From: Thermoplasmata archaeon
Lineage (GTDB): Archaea; Thermoplasmatota; Thermoplasmata; UBA10834
Reading direction: 5' to 3'
Assembly (NCBI GenBank): GCA_013331315.1
Contig: DUGQ01000124.1
Span: forward strand, 8,375 to 21,243
Length of the DNA: 12,869 nt
Translations under genes and position numbers: made by a program
Notes under the pieces: model-generated
Told to the model about the DNA's origin: nothing
The model's database searches: none
Seen by the model: the letters and a program-made list of their open reading frames with translations, nothing else
In this document: piece after piece, positions 6,959 through 12,557 of the stretch
Layout of the letters: every line of letters begins with the position of its first letter
How positions within the stretch are numbered: position 1 is the first letter of the stretch

Positions 6959-7527
6959 TGGCGGTCATAATGGCAGGGGGAAGGTCGAGCCGCTTCCGCT
7001 CGAAGGTCGAGAAGGCGATGTTGGAAGTGGGCGGCAAGCCTCTTCTCCTCAGAGTCTTGGAGGCTTTGCAGGTCGAGGGAATAAGCGACGTTGCCATCGC
7101 CGTCTCCCCGCACGTCCCTGAGACGAGGAGAGAGGCGGAGAGGCTCGGGCTCAGAACCGTAGACACCTCCGGCGACGGATACCACGAGGACGTCACAAGA
7201 ATCCTCGAAGACACTGAGATCTTCCTCACGGCGAACGTGGACGTACCATTCCTAAGGCGCTCGCACGTGGAGAAACTCCTGGAAGGCTACGACGGCGGGA
7301 GCGTGGCCGCGGTCGTGAACGTCCCCGACGATGGGGTCGGACTCTACGATGGATCGACCGTCACCGCCCCTGACGGCAGCAGGCTCGTATGGGTCGGCCT
7401 GAACATAGTGACACCGAACCCTAAGACGAGGATGGTCAGACTCGACGATCCGCTGCTCGCAGTGAACATCAACGACGAGGAGGACCTGGCCAGGGCTGAT
7501 TCGATCGCCGTTGAGAGGGGCGTCTGA
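6958..7527 (+). CDS. cobY: GTP:adenosylcobinamide-phosphate guanylyltransferase CobY
   Basis: A 189-residue archaeal enzyme that activates adenosylcobinamide phosphate with GTP, giving AdoCbi-GDP for CobS. It replaces the bifunctional CobU/CobP of bacteria and lacks kinase activity in known members. The fold is a MobA-like nucleotidyltransferase. The nucleotide-binding loop IMAGGRSSRF (4-13) is followed by KAMLEVGGKPL (19-29), the archaeal CobY-type GDGYHEDV (72-79), NVDVPF (93-98) in the metal-binding position, VGLNIV (146-151), and NINDEEDL near the end. Length agrees with the Methanocaldococcus enzyme (~196). The start ATG shares its first base with the last base of the cobS stop. The gene ends the plus-strand cobalamin operon; 12 bases later lies the stop of the convergent aminotransferase. 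Confidence 0.94.
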   Translation: MAVIMAGGRSSRFRSKVEKAMLEVGGKPLLLRVLEALQVEGISDVAIAVSPHVPETRREAERLGLRTVDTSGDGYHEDVTRILEDTEIFLTANVDVPFLRRSHVEKLLEGYDGGSVAAVVNVPDDGVGLYDGSTVTAPDGSRLVWVGLNIVTPNPKTRMVRLDDPLLAVNINDEEDLARADSIAVERGV

Positions 7528-7539
7528 AGTGGGCGGTGA

Positions 7540-8880
7540 CTAGCCCTTCAGCACATCCTTGAAACTCTCCTCCAAGATATCCATCGATTCCTCGAGAACG
7601 TCCCTAGGCATCAGGATGGAAGGGTGCATGCGTATCACGTTGTTGTAGGTCCCACATGTGAGCAGTAGCAGCCCGCGCTTGAGAGCCGCGGTCTTCACAG
7701 CGCCGGTCTCCTTCGCGGCAGGCTCCTTCGACTCAGGGTCGCTCACGAGTTCCAGCGCCATCATCGCACCCATGCCTCTCACCTCGCCTATGATCGGGTA
7801 GCTCTTCTGCAGCTCCGCGAGCCGCTTGAGCATGTAGGAGTTGATCTCGGGCACGCGACTGAGACTCTTCTGTATGATGTCCATCTGTGCTAGCGCGGCC
7901 GCGCAGGCGATCGGGTTGCCCCCGAAGGTTCCACCCAGGCCGCCGACCTGCGGAGCGTCCATGATCTCTGGCCTTCCGGTCGTCGCGGACAACGGGAATC
8001 CGCCGCCGATGCCCTTCCCGCTGACCAGCATGTCCGGCTCGGCGCCTGGCCAGTGCTCGACGCACCACATCTTGCCGGTCCGCCCAGCGCCAGTCTGTAT
8101 CTCGTCGTCGATGTAGACCACGCCATGCTTCTTGCATATCTCGGACACCTTGGGATAGAACTCCTTCGGAGGGACTATGAACCCTCCCTCGCCCGGGATG
8201 GGCTCTCCTATGAGACTGGAGACCTTGCCCTCGAACTGAGGGCTCGACCATATCTCGTCTATCTTGTCCGCGCATGCGATCCCGCAGGAGGGATAGGTGG
8301 CCTTCAGCGGACACCTGTAGCAGTACGCGAAATCCACCTTGTAGGTTTCGGGCAGGGGGCCGAATCCTGCCTTGTAGGGCATCTCCTTGTCGGTCAGGGC
8401 GAGGGCCATCATGGTCCTGCCATGGAACGCGTGGCTGAAGGAGAAAGACGCTGGCTTCTTGTTGTAGTGCCGGGATATCTTGACGGAGTTCTCGACCGCC
8501 TCGGCACCGGCATTGAATAGCACACTCTTGGTGAGACCAGAGCCAGGGGCGAGCTCCGACAGCCTCTCCGCTACCCTGAGATAGCTCTCATACGGGGTGA
8601 CCTGATAGCACGTGTGAATGAACCTTCCCGCCTGCTCCTTGATAGCGCGCTCGACCTCTGCGGGCCTGTGGCCTATGTTCGTGACGCCTATCCCGCTGCC
8701 CATGTCGATGAAGACATTGCCGTCGATGTCGGTCAAGAGGGAGCCCTCAGCCTTCTCGATGTACACTGGCGCGACGATTCCGACGGCCTTGGATATCAAT
8801 CTCTCTCTCATCTTCCCGAGCTCGGCTGACTTCGGACCTGGGATCTCAGCAGTCTTCACTGAAGCATATTTCGCAGACAT
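7540..8880 (-). CDS. Class III PLP aminotransferase (archaeal GABA/ornithine aminotransferase-like)
   Basis: A 446-residue PLP enzyme of the acetylornithine/4-aminobutyrate aminotransferase family. It has GSGIGVTNIGHRPAEV (61-76), NAGAEAVENSVK for the phosphate site, HAFHGRT (150-156), YIDDEIQTGAGRTG (256-269) with Asp259 facing the pyridine nitrogen, the Schiff-base Lys289 in SGKGIGGGFPLS, and GGTFGGNP (316-323). A Cys cluster C187-x2-C190-x8-C199-x3-C203 sits in an insertion also seen in archaeal homologues; it may bind a metal, or in the reduced state simply stabilise the fold. Archaeal relatives include amino-acid racemases as well as omega-aminotransferases, so the substrate is not settled. 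ATG at 8880 has GAGGTG five bases upstream; the open frame reaches 30 codons further but that stretch is promoter. It is monocistronic and ends 12 bases from cobY. Confidence 0.9.
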   Translation of the reverse strand: MSAKYASVKTAEIPGPKSAELGKMRERLISKAVGIVAPVYIEKAEGSLLTDIDGNVFIDMGSGIGVTNIGHRPAEVERAIKEQAGRFIHTCYQVTPYESYLRVAERLSELAPGSGLTKSVLFNAGAEAVENSVKISRHYNKKPASFSFSHAFHGRTMMALALTDKEMPYKAGFGPLPETYKVDFAYCYRCPLKATYPSCGIACADKIDEIWSSPQFEGKVSSLIGEPIPGEGGFIVPPKEFYPKVSEICKKHGVVYIDDEIQTGAGRTGKMWCVEHWPGAEPDMLVSGKGIGGGFPLSATTGRPEIMDAPQVGGLGGTFGGNPIACAAALAQMDIIQKSLSRVPEINSYMLKRLAELQKSYPIIGEVRGMGAMMALELVSDPESKEPAAKETGAVKTAALKRGLLLLTCGTYNNVIRMHPSILMPRDVLEESMDILEESFKDVLKG

Positions 8881-8995
8881 ACGAACACCTCGAAGTTCTT
8901 GCAACTTATTCCGCGTTCCTTTGTGGATGGTTGAATTGATAGATATTTGTTTAGTAAGACGCGGGGACATAAATGAGCAATTCAGCCGTCGACCA
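8881..8995 (-). promoter_or_regulatory. Promoter and leader of the aminotransferase gene
   Basis: Read on the minus strand, CAAATATCT (8949-8941) is a TATA-like box about 65 bases before the ATG, predicting a leader of roughly 40 nt. Between box and start is a small inverted repeat, AAGTT-CTTGC-AACTT (8893-8907), near the ribosome-binding GAGGTG (8890-8885). The left half of the stretch up to 8995 holds nothing else recognisable; the stop of the next minus-strand gene is at 8996. Confidence 0.45.
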
Positions 8996-10159
8996 TCACG
9001 TCGAGTCGGGGAGGGGTTCTGGAGTAGCTTCGCGGGGAGACGGTTCTGATTGCTGCCCGTCCTCTCGAGCAGCGGACAGCTCCTTGAGCCGGAGCATGAG
9101 GAACACGCCGGCGATGATCAGAGGGGCGAGGCTGCTCTTGACCGAGACCAGCAGGAAGAATGATGTCGTCAGAAGCACGCGGTCATTCAGGCTCCTCATC
9201 CTCATGCCAACGATGAGTGACGCGAAGACGATAGCCCCGCTAATCATGGAATAGTACTCGCTCCCCATGGCAATCTCACTCAGGAGAGTGCCTCCGACAG
9301 ACGTGCCCACCCTGAGCTCCTCGCTAGTGTGGAAGAACACCGCGGAGTCGAGGACGTTCTGAATCCCGAATGGCAACATCACCAGGACCGCCACTGCCGC
9401 GCCGATCGCCGTTGCTGCGATAGTCTCTGCAGCAGTCCTCCAGTTCCTCAGCCTCACGGACCTCTGCAGCTCGAACAGCACGAGAATGACCAGTGGTATG
9501 GCCGCGAAGATCTTCGTCAGGGTCGCCAGTGCCATCAGGATGATCGCGATCGCCCCTGGGTGCCACCGGGTGCGGGTGTATACGTACATGGAAAGGACCA
9601 TCAGGAGCAGAGTCAACGAGGCGTTATCGAACGAGTAGAACAGCATAACGATCCCTGCAAGAGGAAGGTAGACGACCCAAGCGCTGTTGAGCATCTCGCG
9701 CAGGACTATGAACGCGATTCCTGAGAATATGAGATTGGTGACCACGAACCACATCGGAGACCCAATCCATCCGAGGGCCTCGTAATACCCAGCGTAGATG
9801 AACAGATCCACGGGAAGGTAGTTGTACGGACCCAGGGTCCAGTCGACGCCCGGCACGTATCGCGTCTTGAACCTGGGTATGACATACTCCTCGTACGGGT
9901 TGATGTCGTCCTCGTAGCTTTGAACGGCCCCCTCCACAGCATCGTCGATGTCATGTATTCTCTCAAAGTAGTCGAAGTTGGTCACGAAGACGAACGCGAA
10001 GACGAGGAACACGACCCAGAATATGGCAGAGACTACCAGCAGATGTCGTTTCAGCATGGTGACGACGCGGCCCATGTAGGCTCGACGGCTGCCGACGACC
10101 CACAGCAGGACTATCCCTCCGAATATCCCGTTGTAGAATATGTCTATCAACAGATGCAC
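8996..10159 (-). CDS. Polytopic membrane protein, probable GT-C-type glycosyltransferase
   Basis: A 387-residue protein with about nine or ten hydrophobic segments and a polar C-terminal tail (about 362-387, rich in E, P, S). Between the second and third membrane segments is an extracytoplasmic loop with an acidic cluster and Pro/Tyr motifs, SYEDDINPYEEYVIPRF (81-97), then DWTLGPYNYLPVDLFIYAGY (106-125). This arrangement, an Asp-containing first outside loop followed by NPY and YxYxP elements, resembles GT-C enzymes of the GT87/DUF2029 group, which move sugars from lipid-linked donors. I could not confirm the family from sequence alone. The start is uncertain: GTG at 10159 is the first usable codon after an in-frame stop and lacks a close ribosome-binding site; ATG at 10075 (residue 29) would lose one hydrophobic segment. 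It is transcribed alone, from a clear TATA box near 10240-10248. Confidence 0.6.
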   Translation of the reverse strand: MHLLIDIFYNGIFGGIVLLWVVGSRRAYMGRVVTMLKRHLLVVSAIFWVVFLVFAFVFVTNFDYFERIHDIDDAVEGAVQSYEDDINPYEEYVIPRFKTRYVPGVDWTLGPYNYLPVDLFIYAGYYEALGWIGSPMWFVVTNLIFSGIAFIVLREMLNSAWVVYLPLAGIVMLFYSFDNASLTLLLMVLSMYVYTRTRWHPGAIAIILMALATLTKIFAAIPLVILVLFELQRSVRLRNWRTAAETIAATAIGAAVAVLVMLPFGIQNVLDSAVFFHTSEELRVGTSVGGTLLSEIAMGSEYYSMISGAIVFASLIVGMRMRSLNDRVLLTTSFFLLVSVKSSLAPLIIAGVFLMLRLKELSAAREDGQQSEPSPREATPEPLPDST

Positions 10160-10273
10160 CTACCCAGCCAGCAACGCCTCCTCTCAGCCGAACCTGAATG
10201 AACCATCGAGCGTCCGACAGCTAGCCATCCAGTGGCAGATATAATAATGTTCCCGACGGAGGGTTGAATCGGG
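10160..10273 (-). promoter_or_regulatory. Promoter and leader of the membrane-protein gene
   Basis: On the minus strand CATTATTATATC (10249-10238) is the strongest TATA-like box in this stretch, predicting transcription from about 10215 and a leader near 55 nt. GGAGG occurs in that leader about 17 bases before the GTG start, too far for a usual Shine-Dalgarno. The rest of the gap down to the stop of the next gene shows no repeat or RNA. Confidence 0.5.
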
Positions 10274-11047
10274 CTAGTAATATCCGGCGACGGCGGGCGA
10301 GTCGTCCATGCTCTTCTTCTCGGCGTCCTTATGCAGAACCTTCAGCTGCGCCTCCAGCCTCTCGGCCTCCTTGCACAGAGGCTCGACGTTCAGGCTGAGG
10401 TGCATTATCATCTGGTCGATGGCCGTGAGTATGAGAGCCGCGGCCCTGGCGTCAGCCATGTCTGGTCGGGCCTCGGCGAGTAGCGTTATGACGTCCATTC
10501 CGCGCCTTCTACCCTCATTCAGAAGAACGCCCGCGGTGCCCGAGATCACGCCCTCGGTGAACGACTTTGCGTCCGCCGCCTCGAGCATCCTCTCGGCCCG
10601 CTCGGTGCTGGCGATGCCGTACACGGACACCTCGCCCTGCTCCTCATCGCCCTCCTGCGGCTCGTCGCCCTCGACTATGAGCCCTCCAGCGGATATGATT
10701 AGGCTGCACTTCTGCTGCTGGGCGAAATTCATGACTGCCTTTCCAAGGGGGCGCAGCATAGCGGCCGACGGCTGCAGCTCTGTCGAGAACACCACGACCT
10801 GCTGCTCGCCCTCCTTGAGGTGGGGCCTCGCGTAAACCCTCGCAGGCCCAAGAGGCTCCGAGTTGCGGATGAGGGAGACCGTGGGGAACAGGTTCGAGTC
10901 CATGACCGCGATGTACTCCATCTTGAGCAGGGCGATCAGGTAGTTGGCCACGATCGAGCTGACTAGCCCGACACTGGGAAACCCGTCTATGATGACGGCG
11001 CCCCTGAGATCCATCTTCTTGAGCTCTACTATCTCGACCTCATCCAT
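10274..11047 (-). CDS. PAC2-family protein, proteasome assembly chaperone-like
   Basis: A 257-residue cytoplasmic protein. The N-terminal signature GAVIIDGFPSVGLVSSIVAN (16-35) and the following ALLKMEYIAV, VSLIRNSEP and ARVYA segments are typical of the PAC2 family (archaeal PbaA/PbaB and related ATP-grasp-associated proteins). Later parts match too: SLIISAGGLIVEG (114-126), a GTAGVLLNEGRRRGMDVITLLAEA stretch beginning near residue 170, and a predicted coiled-coil helix at 221-246. The tail is short, flexible and ends Gly-Tyr-Tyr, close to the hydrophobic-Tyr-any motif with which proteasome partners dock on the 20S ring. Family members assist proteasome assembly or act as ATP-independent adaptors; the role here is inferred. 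No strong ribosome-binding site precedes the ATG, so the mRNA may be nearly leaderless from a TATA-like box at 11071-11086. Confidence 0.85.
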   Translation of the reverse strand: MDEVEIVELKKMDLRGAVIIDGFPSVGLVSSIVANYLIALLKMEYIAVMDSNLFPTVSLIRNSEPLGPARVYARPHLKEGEQQVVVFSTELQPSAAMLRPLGKAVMNFAQQQKCSLIISAGGLIVEGDEPQEGDEEQGEVSVYGIASTERAERMLEAADAKSFTEGVISGTAGVLLNEGRRRGMDVITLLAEARPDMADARAAALILTAIDQMIMHLSLNVEPLCKEAERLEAQLKVLHKDAEKKSMDDSPAVAGYY

Positions 11048-11070
11048 TGTGAACGTAAGGTGGATTGCGG

Positions 11071-11086
11071 ATTATGGCCTTAAAGC
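11071..11086 (-). promoter_or_regulatory. Promoter of the PAC2-family gene
   Basis: On the minus strand GCTTTAAGG (11086-11078) is centred about 35 bases before the ATG and CCATAAT (11076-11070) about 26 bases before it. Either would give a short or absent leader, which agrees with the lack of a Shine-Dalgarno sequence. Confidence 0.4.
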
Positions 11087-11124
11087 GTTCGCAGGACTCG
11101 TACGGCACCACGGGCTGAGCCAAG

Positions 11125-11132
11125 GTTTTATA
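11125..11132 (+). promoter_or_regulatory. TATA box of tRNA-Arg
   Basis: GTTTTATA lies 32-39 bases before the first base of tRNA-Arg, with a purine-rich CAAGG just upstream as a possible BRE. Spacing predicts transcription starting within about ten bases of the tRNA 5' end. Confidence 0.6.
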
Positions 11133-11202
11133 CGGGGGCGACTTATGTGTCATCCGGCCAGATGGGCCGGTGGCTTAGTCAGGATATAGCACTGGCCTTC
11201 TA

Positions 11203-11225
11203 CGATCCCTCGTGGGACCGAAGAC
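11203..11225 (+). other. tRNA-Arg intron 1, canonical position 37/38
   Basis: A 23-nt intron. Central helix CTTC (11197-11200) pairs with GAAG (11220-11223), flanked by 3-nt bulges TAC (11201-11203) and ACA (11224-11226). The outer side is the CTGGC/GCCAG anticodon stem; the inner side is a hairpin GATCCC-TCGT-GGGACC with one A.C mismatch. Cutting after the second base of each bulge gives exon ends A37 and A38, as the splicing endonuclease requires. Confidence 0.92.
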
Positions 11226-11247
11226 AGCCAGTGGTCTCGGGTTCGAA

Positions 11248-11268
11248 AGGCGCTGAAGCGCCCGAAAT
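11248..11268 (+). other. tRNA-Arg intron 2, in the T-loop at position 59/60
   Basis: A 21-nt intron. Central helix TTCG (11242-11245) pairs with CGAA (11263-11266), flanked by 3-nt bulges AAA (11246-11248) and ATT (11267-11269). The outer side is the T-stem TCGGG/CCCGA; the inner side is a perfect hairpin GGCGC-TGAA-GCGCC (11249-11262). Cutting after the second base of each bulge restores T-loop TTCGAAT. Without removal the T-loop would be 28 nt and no normal tRNA elbow could form. Confidence 0.93.
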
Positions 11269-11300
11269 TCCCGACCGGCCCGCTGCGCCCCATCAAAAGG

Positions 11301-11310
11301 CATATAAAAA
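11301..11310 (+). promoter_or_regulatory. TATA box of the eL41 / tRNA-Trp transcript
   Basis: CATATAAAAA lies 43-52 bases before the eL41 ATG, preceded by AAAAGG, a possible BRE. It predicts a leader of about 20 nt containing GGAG (11341-11343 and the base before). No second TATA-like element is seen between eL41 and tRNA-Trp. Confidence 0.65.
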
Positions 11311-11352
11311 GGAAGCGATGTACCGCCAAACAGTCGCAAAGGAGTCTGACGC

Positions 11353-11460
11353 ATGAAGAGAAGTTCTCGAGCGTGGAAGAAGCGCGGGAAGCAGCGCTGG
11401 AAGTGGCGCAAGAAGAAGATGAGAAGGCGCAAGAGAGCTCAGAAGCTGAGGAAGAAGTAG
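11353..11460 (+). CDS. Large-subunit ribosomal protein eL41-like, 35 residues
   Basis: A very small, extremely basic protein: 25 or so of 35 residues are Lys or Arg. Its C-terminal half, KWRKKKMRRRKRAQKLRKK (17-35), lines up with eukaryotic eL41 (which contains KWRKKRMRRLKRKRRKMR), a single helix that forms an intersubunit bridge in the ribosome. Compared with the ~25-residue eukaryotic form it has about 14 extra N-terminal residues (MKRSSRAWKKRGKQ) and three Trp (8, 16, 18). The ATG has GGAG about nine bases upstream and a strong TATA box further up. It lies 70 bp after tRNA-Arg and 27 bp before tRNA-Trp on the same strand, a setting consistent with a translation gene. Composition bias makes homology hard to prove; the ordered KWRKK-MRR-KR match is the main support. 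Confidence 0.75.
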   Translation: MKRSSRAWKKRGKQRWKWRKKKMRRRKRAQKLRKK

Positions 11461-11525
11461 GGACTCCGCCGCGGCCTTCCAACTCTCGGGGGTATGGGGT
11501 AGTCTGGTATCCTAACGGGCTCCAG

Positions 11526-11623
11526 TTATGGGGATGATTTCCGTTGGGTTTGCTGACCAGTGATGAGTAACTGGAGCGATGACCCATGTCTGAACGCGTG
11601 GAGTCGCTCTCCACGTGGTGGAA
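11526..11623 (+). other. tRNA-Trp intron at 37/38
   Basis: A 98-nt intron between G37 and A38. A relaxed bulge-helix-bulge is visible: CTCC (11520-11523) against GTGG (11618-11621) with one C.T mismatch, 3-nt bulges AGT (11524-11526) and AAA (11622-11624), and an imperfect inner helix TATG / CGTG extended by GG/CC. Downstream of the guide RNA there is a 7-bp hairpin CGTGGAG-TCGCT-CTCCACG (11597-11615). Confidence 0.85.
11528..11587 (+). ncRNA. C/D-box 2'-O-methylation guide RNA inside the tRNA-Trp intron
   Basis: Closing stem ATGGG (11528-11532) / CCCAT (11583-11587); box C ATGATTT (11534-11540); D' CTGA (11553-11556); C' GTGATGA (11560-11566); box D ATGA (11579-11582). Both guide spacers are exactly 12 nt and D' and C' are 3 nt apart, as in archaeal C/D RNAs. 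The spacer before D pairs over ten bases with G31 to intron base 11528; its fifth base from D (11574) faces C34. The spacer before D' pairs with the 3' splice-site region (AAACCCG); its fifth base (11548) faces C39. Positions 34 and 39 are the known targets of the haloarchaeal tRNA-Trp intron guide. Guide pairing crosses both exon-intron junctions, so methylation should precede splicing. Confidence 0.9.
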
Positions 11624-11717
11624 ACCCGTCGATGGGGGTTCAAATCCCTCTGCCCCCACTCTCATTCTCACATAGGGGCGAACGATAGACTGGCTATAAG
11701 GTAAGCCACTGTGCCCT

Positions 11718-12557
11718 TCAGACGTCTCTCCTCTGGAACCACACGTAGGCTAGCGCGATTGGCACCAATGTCCATATCAGATGAGCGAGGACGAGCGTGC
11801 CGAGGTTCACCCATGACGGGAGGCTCACGCTATATCCCAAGATTTCCGTCTCTCCGAACGCGAGCATCGCGGCGGTACCGCTCCCGTCCTGGGGGCTCAG
11901 GAACACCTCGATCCAGAACCAATCAGGGAGGTCGGAAGTTTCTCCAGCCAAGAATGCCCCGGCATTGCCACCAGTCGCCGCGTACAGGCCTATCCATATG
12001 AAGCCGCATATCGCACCCCAGAAGAATACGATGACGCCCGCTCCGAGGGAGGTGACCCGCCTTTTCAAGATCGATGAGATGCAGACTGAGACGCTGAGGT
12101 AGAGCATCCCGAGGAGCATGGTGAGCAATATGAAACCGATGTACCCGCTCCACTCCGCCCTTCCAGTGGATGCAGCGATCAGGATGCCCGAGATTCCGAA
12201 GCCGACGAATATCGACAGGCATATGACCGAGCCGAGGCCGACCAGCTTGCCGAGGAGGACCTCGATACGTCTGATCGGGCACGCGAGGACAACGGACAGG
12301 GCGCCACTCTCGGCCTCGCCAGATATGGTGGCGTATCCTAGCATGATGGAGATTATTGGCACCAGCATGCTGGAGATGGTTATCAGAAAGCCAACTGTGG
12401 CATCCATCTCTCCGACCCTGCCCAGACCAGCCACGAAGGAGGATGCGATCGCCAGAACCAGAAAGATGGCGACCAAGGAGAGGATCCACTTATTCCTCAC
12501 GTTGTCCGCGAACTCCTTCTTCGCGATCGTGTAGACTGATCTGAGAGCGATACGCAT
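11718..12557 (-). CDS. ABC-2 type transporter permease
   Basis: A 279-residue membrane protein with six hydrophobic segments in the ABC-2 arrangement. An N-terminal amphipathic stretch VYTIAKKEFADNVRNKW (8-24) with the KKEF/RxKW pattern precedes the first helix; a large gap follows; then ISGEAESGALSVVLACPIRRIEVLLGK, the cytoplasmic coupling segment typical of NosY/NatB-like permeases, and four further helices. The C-terminus ends in a helix followed by WFQRRDV. Substrate is unknown; this permease class includes exporters of lipids, antibiotics, Na+ and copper-site maturation factors. The ATG follows directly on the stop of the ATPase gene (TAGATG), so the two form one operon. The stop lies 59 bp from tRNA-Trp, which converges on it. 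Confidence 0.85.
   Translation of the reverse strand: MRIALRSVYTIAKKEFADNVRNKWILSLVAIFLVLAIASSFVAGLGRVGEMDATVGFLITISSMLVPIISIMLGYATISGEAESGALSVVLACPIRRIEVLLGKLVGLGSVICLSIFVGFGISGILIAASTGRAEWSGYIGFILLTMLLGMLYLSVSVCISSILKRRVTSLGAGVIVFFWGAICGFIWIGLYAATGGNAGAFLAGETSDLPDWFWIEVFLSPQDGSGTAAMLAFGETEILGYSVSLPSWVNLGTLVLAHLIWTLVPIALAYVWFQRRDV

Larger units (their letters stand above)
11164..11282 (+). tRNA. tRNA-Arg (anticodon TCT) with two introns
   Basis: Removing two bulge-helix-bulge introns (11203-11225 and 11248-11268) leaves a 75-base tRNA. Acceptor GGGCCGG (11164-11170) pairs perfectly with CCGGCCC (11275-11281); G73 is at 11282 and CCA is not encoded. T8 and G9 precede a D arm GCTT...TAGC with G18 G19 and A20. 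The anticodon stem CTGGC (11192-11196) pairs with GCCAG (11227-11231); the loop is C-T-TCT-A-A with U33 and A37, giving anticodon UCU for AGA/AGG. The variable loop is TGGTC. T-stem TCGGG (11237-11241) pairs with CCCGA (11270-11274), and the spliced T-loop is TTCGAAT, the standard sequence. AGA and AGG are heavily used in this window, so this tRNA is needed for expression of most genes here. Confidence 0.95.
11488..11658 (+). tRNA. tRNA-Trp (anticodon CCA) with guide-RNA intron
   Basis: Exons 11488-11525 and 11624-11658 flank a 98-nt intron. Acceptor GGGGGTA (11488-11494) pairs with TGCCCCC (11651-11657); discriminator A73 at 11658 and no encoded CCA. The D arm holds G18 G19. Anticodon stem ACGGG (11515-11519) pairs with CCCGT (11625-11629); the loop is C-T-CCA-G-A. 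T-stem GGGGG pairs with CCCTC (one G.T), T-loop TTCAAAT. The gene begins 27 bp after the eL41 stop with GC-rich sequence between and no promoter of its own in view, so it is probably cotranscribed with eL41. The sequence after it (11659-11717) begins CTCTCATTCTC, mildly pyrimidine-rich, and holds no other feature. Confidence 0.96.

Noticed and set aside
8973..9254. Plus-strand frame beginning ATGAGCAATTC just right of the aminotransferase promoter.
   Set aside because: It lies antisense to the membrane-protein gene, is rich in Arg and Ser as shadow frames are here, and matches no family.
10160..10230. A 19-codon upstream reading frame in the leader of the membrane-protein gene, starting ATG near 10200 and overlapping the GTG start.
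   Set aside because: Too short and featureless to separate from chance; it would matter only if the GTG start were confirmed.
11590..11593. CTGA in the tRNA-Trp intron as the true box D of the guide RNA.
   Set aside because: It would give a 23-nt spacer, lies outside the closing stem, and places the wrong base at the fifth position; ATGA at 11579-11582 satisfies spacing, kink-turn and C34 targeting.
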